A program made the translations under genes and the position numbers. Under the pieces are notes generated by a model. The model was not told where the DNA came from and did no database searches. It was given only the letters and a program-made list of their open reading frames with translations. From assembly GCA_947095945.1 (NCBI GenBank), contig CAMUQM010000053.1, positions 1-10,693 of the forward strand: DNA of 10,693 nt. The letters run 5' to 3'. This document shows, piece after piece, positions 5,879-10,693 of the stretch (position 1 is its first letter; every line of letters starts with the position of its first letter). The DNA comes from an uncultured Prevotella sp. Lineage in GTDB: Bacteria > Bacteroidota > Bacteroidia > Bacteroidales > Bacteroidaceae.

Positions 5879-8035
5879 TCAGAATTCGAAAGTTGCCATC
5901 AAGGCTACATTGCGCCCCGGTTCCGGTACATCTATGAGTCGATAGTAACTTGTGTGGTCGTAATACTTACGATTGAGGAGGTTCTCGGCATTGAGACTCA
6001 AACGCAAAATTCTATCACCAAAGGCAAAATCTTTACCCGCAGTGAGGTTCAACGTGTAGTAACCCGGTGTTGGTTTCTCTGGTGGAACGATATTATTCTG
6101 TCTACCAGTTATATGCAAATTCATTGCTACGAAGCCTTCATTACCGACGTTTTTACGATTAAAATCATAGTGAAGGGTTGCATCTGCCGACCAAGGAGTA
6201 GAGAATGGGAGTGTATAACCTTTCTTTTCGCCTGATAGCTGTTCGGCATAGAGGTATTCACCTTTGAACTCTGCTGTCAATGAAGGAAGTATCTTCCAGT
6301 CTGCCTGCAACTCGAATCCATAGCGAATAACACGACTCTGTGTATAATAGTACCACTGCAGTCCCTCATAATAGTTTGGTGTCGGATTCATGTAGATGTA
6401 GTTTGGGAAATAGTTGAGGTATGGGTCGAACTGAATTGTGAATTTCTTGTTACCCCAATGAATACCTGCATCCATCTGATAAGATTCTTCTGGGTTAAGT
6501 GTAGGATTTCCCTTCTCGTATCGGAAGATATGATAGTTGACACCATCTGTACCCAACTCTTTTGGAATAGGCACGCGGAAACTCTTACCAATGTTTGCTT
6601 TTAGAATCCAGCTACCCGTTGCATAGTTGATACCTGTCGACCAAGTAAGGCTATTGAATGAACGACGAAGGTCTTGTGAACGCTCTTTATAGATGGTATC
6701 GGTAGCACTGACGGGTGTCTTAAACCAGTCTGTATAGCTATGAATATTGGTTCTCACGTGGTCGTAACGTACACCAGCGTTTACAATCAGGTCTTTCTTG
6801 ATTGTGAAGCGGTCGAAAGCATACGCACCAAACGATGTCGTTTCAAAGTCTGGAATGATAAAACCCCATCCCGCACGGCGGTTATGCTGATATTCACCAT
6901 TGAGTCCTGCTGACAGTTTATGGCGTTCGTTCAAGTCGAAACGTGTCATAAGGTTTGCTGTGTAAGTATCTTTCTTGAACTCACGCTCCAATGTGGTTGA
7001 TGGAGTTGGCATATAACCATGTGCGATGGGTTCAGTGAGTTCCTTACGATGGTTGTTCTGGTAGGCAAGATTCGCTTCTAAAGCAAGCTTGCCCTGCTGG
7101 TAAACAGTATGACTCATGACCTTCAGATGATTCACATTCTGATAGGGTAAATCAATGTCACGACGTGACTTATCATAATCAATACTCGACAGTCTGACCT
7201 CTAATCCATGCGCATTGGCAAAGAAACCGCTCTTAGTGTAGGTATCTGTCAGTTTGAGTTCAGTGTGGAAATTAATTCCCTTATAACCAAGTGTTACACT
7301 TCCATCACGCTCAAAACCTGCTGTATTGCGAAGACGTTTGTCCTTTAATGAGATATCGTAAGAGTAGTACTGGATACTATTTGTTGGCACTTTATAATCA
7401 GCATAATCGACGAGTGTTGTGGTAGCTTTCCAATAGAAGTGTCCACGAATACCCTGCAGGCGAGCAGACAGACCTACAGACTCGTTGTTTGTACGGCTAA
7501 AGAGCGACACACCTCCTTGAAACTTCTTCGTCGGAATATAGTTGCTGTAGATATTAATGACACCGCCAATGGCATCTGAACCATAGAGCAGAGCTGCAGG
7601 ACCTTTGACAACATCAATGTGATCAATAGCAAACTGGTCTATTTCCAATCCGTGGTCATCGCCCCACTGTTGCCCTTCATGCTTGATACCATCCTCGGTA
7701 ACAACCATACGATTGAAGCCCAAGCCACGTATTGTTGGTTTTGATTGTCCCGAACCAATGCTCATTGCCTTTACGCCGGGGATTCCGCTAAGGCTCTGCA
7801 TCAAACTTCCAGAAAAGTTATTCTGCAGGAATTCTTTGCCAATACTGATAGTATTGACTGATGATCTCATCTGAATGTCTTTCTGTCTGTTGCCTAATAC
7901 AGTCAAGTCCTGCATAACAATACTACTGTCAACGCCAGCTTCAATAGGAGTTGAAGTGACTTTTGACAAGTGATTGTCTGCGAATGTAGCCATGCACACA
8001 GGAGAAAGAACAAAAGCTAATAAAGCCTTATTCAT
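5879..8035 (-). CDS. TonB-dependent outer-membrane receptor, probable metal type
   Basis: This 718-residue receptor imports a ligand across the outer membrane using TonB energy. I place the start at 8035 (MNKALLAFVLSPVCMATFAD), which gives a signal peptide. The open frame continues 61 codons further upstream to 8218, but that part has no signal peptide and looks untranslated. A TonB-box-like stretch SIVMQDLTVLG is at 38-48. The plug spans about 55-165 with SLSGIPGVKAMSIGSG, IRGLGFNRMVVTEDGIKHEG and VVKGPAALLYGSDAIGGVIN. The 22-strand barrel follows and ends PEPGRNVALMATFEF, with the terminal Phe of the outer-membrane targeting signal. There is no N-terminal carboxypeptidase-like domain, so it is not a SusC-type glycan receptor. 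The plug segment GQQWGDDHGLE and the neighbours (Cys/His membrane protein, His-rich lipoproteins) point to a metal such as zinc or copper. The substrate is inferred. Confidence 0.88.
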   Translation of the reverse strand: MNKALLAFVLSPVCMATFADNHLSKVTSTPIEAGVDSSIVMQDLTVLGNRQKDIQMRSSVNTISIGKEFLQNNFSGSLMQSLSGIPGVKAMSIGSGQSKPTIRGLGFNRMVVTEDGIKHEGQQWGDDHGLEIDQFAIDHIDVVKGPAALLYGSDAIGGVINIYSNYIPTKKFQGGVSLFSRTNNESVGLSARLQGIRGHFYWKATTTLVDYADYKVPTNSIQYYSYDISLKDKRLRNTAGFERDGSVTLGYKGINFHTELKLTDTYTKSGFFANAHGLEVRLSSIDYDKSRRDIDLPYQNVNHLKVMSHTVYQQGKLALEANLAYQNNHRKELTEPIAHGYMPTPSTTLEREFKKDTYTANLMTRFDLNERHKLSAGLNGEYQHNRRAGWGFIIPDFETTSFGAYAFDRFTIKKDLIVNAGVRYDHVRTNIHSYTDWFKTPVSATDTIYKERSQDLRRSFNSLTWSTGINYATGSWILKANIGKSFRVPIPKELGTDGVNYHIFRYEKGNPTLNPEESYQMDAGIHWGNKKFTIQFDPYLNYFPNYIYMNPTPNYYEGLQWYYYTQSRVIRYGFELQADWKILPSLTAEFKGEYLYAEQLSGEKKGYTLPFSTPWSADATLHYDFNRKNVGNEGFVAMNLHITGRQNNIVPPEKPTPGYYTLNLTAGKDFAFGDRILRLSLNAENLLNRKYYDHTSYYRLIDVPEPGRNVALMATFEF

Positions 8036-8360
8036 TTCCAAATGTTGTAGAATGTTGATAAAATTACGGAATGTCAACCCAATGTTATACTTACGAAAAA
8101 GCGTGTATAACAAGGCTGTAATGGATGCATTAGCGACATAAAGAGGTTTTTCCTGTGGGATTTTACTAACTTGCAAATGCTGTTTTCGACTATTACTGCC
8201 AAAATCATCAAGGCGCAATTATCCTCTTATAGTAGCTGCATCAGAGGTTGTATCTGTGTTAATGCAGATGAGAATCAAGGATTTGAATAGCTTTTATAAG
8301 TACCCAAAGCTCTCTCATGCGAATAAATCATATGCTGCGACAAGCAGATACGGCCTCTCT
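8036..8360. other. 325-base gap upstream of the TonB receptor gene
   Basis: I see no convincing gene here. The receptor frame stays open to 8218 but without signal-peptide character. No exact -7 box was found on the minus strand; the nearest is TAATTTTA at about 8064-8071, one mismatch from TAnnTTTG and about 29 bases before the receptor start. CTGCAT (8236-8241) and ATGCAG (8262-8267) form a weak inverted repeat. TATCCTCTTATA at 8220-8231 also occurs at 4888-4899. No terminator separates the upstream small gene, so read-through into the receptor gene is possible. Confidence 0.35.
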
Positions 8361-8699
8361 TTAGAATCTTGTAGGAGGTGCCCTCAGGCTGATAACTTCC
8401 ACTTCTGGGCGTACATACTTCGTTACGCAAGCAAGGAAGAGGAAACCAAGAAAAATGATAGCTACGCCATCCAACTGGATATTCGTGGCTTTCATATAAT
8501 TGAAAAAGGCAAAATGACAAACCTTACAGGTTTCTGTATCATGACTTTGGCTGTGTTGACCAGTTGTCTTATGACCTACAGCAAGCTCAGACTCAACCTG
8601 ACATACATGCACAGACTTAACCACCATTGGCAACATGAAGAGTGCCAACAGCAGCCATGCGATAAGCATCTGTCTTGTACTTTGGTTCTGCTTTGCCAT
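8361..8699 (-). CDS. small two-helix Cys/His-rich membrane protein, DUF2946-like
   Basis: This 112-residue protein has a hydrophobic helix at about 11-28, a soluble Cys/His-rich middle, a second helix at about 78-95 and a short tail ending LRAPPTRF. The middle carries H31, C33, H43, H49, H53 and a CKVCHF motif (C58, C61, H62). Two helices, a CxxC[H] motif and a terminal RAPP are features of small DUF2946-like proteins, often found beside copper or zinc TonB receptors. The assignment is by pattern, not alignment. An upstream in-frame ATG at 8726 lies inside the -7 promoter box, so translation should begin at the ATG at 8699 (MAKQNQ). It precedes the TonB receptor gene on the same strand by 325 bases and may head that transcript. 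The residues suggest a periplasmic metal-binding or metal-sensing role. A large open frame on the other strand (8256-8882) is a shadow of it. Confidence 0.7.
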   Translation of the reverse strand: MAKQNQSTRQMLIAWLLLALFMLPMVVKSVHVCQVESELAVGHKTTGQHSQSHDTETCKVCHFAFFNYMKATNIQLDGVAIIFLGFLFLACVTKYVRPEVEVISLRAPPTRF

Positions 8700-8723
8700 T
8701 TTAAAGCCTTTAATATTCCCCGA

Positions 8724-8755
8724 CAAAGATATTTATTATTTTGTTACAAAGCAAA
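8724..8755 (-). promoter_or_regulatory. promoter of the DUF2946-like gene, probably of the metal locus
   Basis: The minus strand has TATCTTTG at 8724-8731 (exact -7 box) and TTTG at 8752-8755, 20 bases further upstream (exact -33). It is the best matched promoter in the window. The expected transcription start near 8717 lies downstream of the upstream ATG at 8726, which fixes the translation start at 8699. The stretch 8756-8912 beyond it holds no gene. Confidence 0.75.
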
Positions 8756-8912
8756 CAATAAGTTTTTCTTTTTGCTATTATTAACAATAGAGGACAAACT
8801 AATAAAGAATTTAAGAAGCCTTTATAATGCTTTGCTGAAAGTACTAATTATCTTTCTATTAAGGTCTTTAATCCTCTATTAAATATACAACACTTATACC
8901 TTTCAGAAATAG

Positions 8913-8952
8913 TAAGCCCCCATCAAACCATATCTTGGTTCGTGGGGGCTTA
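8913..8952 (-). terminator. terminator-like hairpin after pnp
   Basis: TAAGCCCCCA (8913-8922) pairs perfectly with TGGGGGCTTA (8943-8952), with a smaller AACC/GGTT stem inside the loop. It lies 19 bases past the pnp stop. The T-tract on the minus strand is short (CTATTTC), so termination may be partial or the stem may protect the 3' end. Confidence 0.75.
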
Positions 8953-8970
8953 TTACGTTATCTAAAGAGA

Positions 8971-10693
8971 TTAAGCGTTGTTCTCAAATTCATTGTTCTC
9001 ACGACGTGGACGACGGTCATCATAACGACGCTCACCATCACGACGTGGACGACGATCACCGCGTGGACGGCGCTGTGGTTCAACATAACCCTCTGGCTTC
9101 TCAAGCAATACGCGGCGTGAAAGCTTGTACTTACCAGTCTTAGGATCGATGTCGAGGAGCTTTACCTTCAGCTTATCGCCTTCCTTGATACCTGCCTCTT
9201 CAACAGTCTCAAGGCGCTTCCAGTCGATTTCTGAGATGTGGAGCAAGCCGTCCTTACCCGGTAGAATCTCTACGAAGCAGCCGTATGGCATAATTGAGCG
9301 TACTGTACCCTCGTAAACCTCACCAATCTCAGGAACTGCAACGATTGCCTTAATCTTACCAAGGGCAGCATTGATAGAATCCTTGTTAGGAGCAGAAACC
9401 TGTACCTTACCAACACCATCAGTCTCCTCGATAGTGATAGTAGCACCTGTTTCCTCCTGCATCTGCTGGATAATCTTACCACCAGGACCGATAACAGCAC
9501 CAATGAACTCCTTAGGAATCTCCAACTGAACGATACGTGGAACCTGTGGTTTCATCTCAGCACGTGGCTCAGAGATAGTCTCAGTCATGATGCCAAGGAT
9601 GTGCTCACGAGCTGCCTTTGCCTGCATAAGAGCCTTCTCAAGAATCTCGAATGACAAACCGTCACACTTGATATCCATCTGAGTTGCGGTCAAACCGTCC
9701 TTTGTACCAGTTGTCTTAAAGTCCATGTCGCCCAAGTGATCCTCATCACCGAGGATATCGCTCAGTACAGCATACTTATCTTCTCCGGGGTTCTTAATAA
9801 GACCCATTGCGATACCTGATACAGGTTTCTTCATAGGAACACCTGCATCCAACAAAGCGAGTGTACCAGCACAAACTGTTGCCATAGAAGAAGAACCATT
9901 AGATTCGAGAATCTGACTTACCAAACGAACAGTGTAAGGGAAGTCTGCTGGAATCTGACCCTTCAAACCACGCCATGCAAGGTGACCATGACCAATCTCG
10001 CGACGGCCTACACCACGCTGAGCCTTAGCCTCACCTGTACAGAATGGAGGGAAATTATAGTGAAGGAGGAAGCGCTGGTAGCTCTTCTCCAAAACGTTAT
10101 CAACCATCTTCTCGTCCATCTTTGTACCGAGAGTACAAGTAGAGAGAGACATTGTTTCACCACGCTGGAAGAGTGAACTTCCGTGTGGCATTGGCAAAGT
10201 ATCAATCTCGCACCAGATAGGACGAATCTCATCTGTTGCACGACCGTCCATACGCTTGCCTGTATCAAGAACGCTACGGCGCATAGAATCGCGCTGAACA
10301 TCTGCAAAGTAGCGGTCAATAAGAGTGTGTTTTTCTTCGAGGTCGTCTTCTGAAAGATCTGTATGAGCAGCATCATAAGCCTCGATAAAATCAGACTTAA
10401 TCTTGTCATAGGTCTCCTCACGGTGCTTCTTATCGTCATCACCGCTCTGAGCCTGAGCATAACAAGCATCGTATGTAGCCTTGTGAAGCTCCTCACGCAA
10501 CTCTTCGTCATTGATTTCATCTTCGTAGGTACGCTTAACGTCAGTACCACAAGCCTTTGAAAGTTCTTCCTGCATTTCACACATTGGCTTGATAGCCTCA
10601 TGTGCAACCTTCAAAGCACCGATGAGATCCTGCTCAGAAACCTCGTCCATCTCACCCTCTACCATCATGATATTGTCCTTGGTAGCACCAACC
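8971..10693 (-). CDS. pnp: polynucleotide phosphorylase (PNPase), 3' part
   Basis: PNPase degrades RNA from the 3' end using phosphate, giving nucleoside diphosphates; it is a cytosolic trimer. The frame is open to the right edge (VGATKDNI precedes MMVEGEMDE), so the Met at 10668 is internal and roughly the first 170-180 residues are outside the window. Numbering from that Met: the linker helices (about 10-120), the second RNase PH domain (about 135-365) with SSSMATVCAGTLALLDAGVP and the catalytic-region block DILGDEDHLGDMDFKTTGTK, the KH domain with IGPGGKIIQQMQEETGATI (about 392-410), and the S1 domain (about 455-527) with GTVRSIMPYGCFVEILPGKD and LLHISEI. The last 38 residues are an Arg/Asp/Pro-rich tail built of RRPR-type repeats, probably RNA-binding. 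A terminator-like hairpin follows the stop. The identification is secure. Confidence 0.97.
   Translation of the reverse strand, partial: VGATKDNIMMVEGEMDEVSEQDLIGALKVAHEAIKPMCEMQEELSKACGTDVKRTYEDEINDEELREELHKATYDACYAQAQSGDDDKKHREETYDKIKSDFIEAYDAAHTDLSEDDLEEKHTLIDRYFADVQRDSMRRSVLDTGKRMDGRATDEIRPIWCEIDTLPMPHGSSLFQRGETMSLSTCTLGTKMDEKMVDNVLEKSYQRFLLHYNFPPFCTGEAKAQRGVGRREIGHGHLAWRGLKGQIPADFPYTVRLVSQILESNGSSSMATVCAGTLALLDAGVPMKKPVSGIAMGLIKNPGEDKYAVLSDILGDEDHLGDMDFKTTGTKDGLTATQMDIKCDGLSFEILEKALMQAKAAREHILGIMTETISEPRAEMKPQVPRIVQLEIPKEFIGAVIGPGGKIIQQMQEETGATITIEETDGVGKVQVSAPNKDSINAALGKIKAIVAVPEIGEVYEGTVRSIMPYGCFVEILPGKDGLLHISEIDWKRLETVEEAGIKEGDKLKVKLLDIDPKTGKYKLSRRVLLEKPEGYVEPQRRPRGDRRPRRDGERRYDDRRPRRENNEFENNA

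Noticed and set aside
8036..8218. 61-codon N-terminal extension of the TonB receptor
   Set aside because: The extension would place the signal peptide at residue 62. The start at 8035 gives a normal signal peptide and standard receptor length.
8786..8880. Inverted 9-mer AATAGAGGA / TCCTCTATT, 77 bases apart
   Set aside because: It is too short and too far apart to mean much in A+T-rich DNA, and is not linked to a gene boundary.
8256..8882. 208-codon open frame on the + strand
   Set aside because: It is antisense to the DUF2946-like gene and its promoter. The minus-strand protein has two helices, a CxxCH motif and an exact -7/-33 promoter, while the + frame has no domain, promoter or sensible composition.
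10008..10607. 199-codon minus-strand open frame inside pnp
   Set aside because: It is a shadow in another frame of the well-supported PNPase gene.

Overview
The window looks like a chromosomal segment of a Prevotella-like member of the Bacteroidales. The evidence is several exact copies of the Bacteroidetes -7 promoter box (TAnnTTTG) at gene-proximal positions, A+T-rich intergenic DNA, no clear Shine-Dalgarno sites, many lipoproteins with Bacteroidetes-type lipoboxes, a GH97 glycosidase next to a membrane-bound HTH regulator, and DUF4625 and DUF3332 lipoproteins. The genus is inferred from these protein families, not from a search. No rRNA, tRNA, CRISPR array, transposase or recombinase gene was found.

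Left part (1-2301): the 5' end of a GH97 (SusB-like) alpha-glucosidase gene reads leftward off the window. Divergent from it is a 556-residue membrane regulator of the DUF6377 / SusR-like type. Each gene has its own -7 box. This is probably the regulatory end of a starch or alpha-glucan utilisation locus.

Middle-left (2302-3686): a non-coding gap holds an unusual 174-bp segment bounded by a perfect 17-bp inverted repeat, with further copies of the core 9-mer inside. A promoter, a DUF3332 lipoprotein gene and a strong terminator follow. Next comes a short array of hairpin-headed units of about 22 bp, which no convincing gene covers, and then a second terminator belonging to the leftward gene beyond it.

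Centre (3687-8755): five leftward genes. In their own 5'->3' order they are a small two-helix Cys/His-rich membrane protein (DUF2946-like), a TonB-dependent outer-membrane receptor, a lipoprotein with two DUF4625-like repeats, a His-rich DUF4625 lipoprotein, and an NlpE-N-like lipoprotein. The receptor, the His-bearing surface or periplasmic lipoproteins and the Cys/His membrane protein suggest a transition-metal (zinc or copper) acquisition or handling locus. That role is inferred from context. The NlpE-like gene has its own promoter and may be a separate unit.

Right end (8913-10693): a terminator-like hairpin and the 3' part of the housekeeping polynucleotide phosphorylase gene, with second RNase PH domain, KH, S1 and an Arg/Asp-rich tail. 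Its 5' end lies outside the window.
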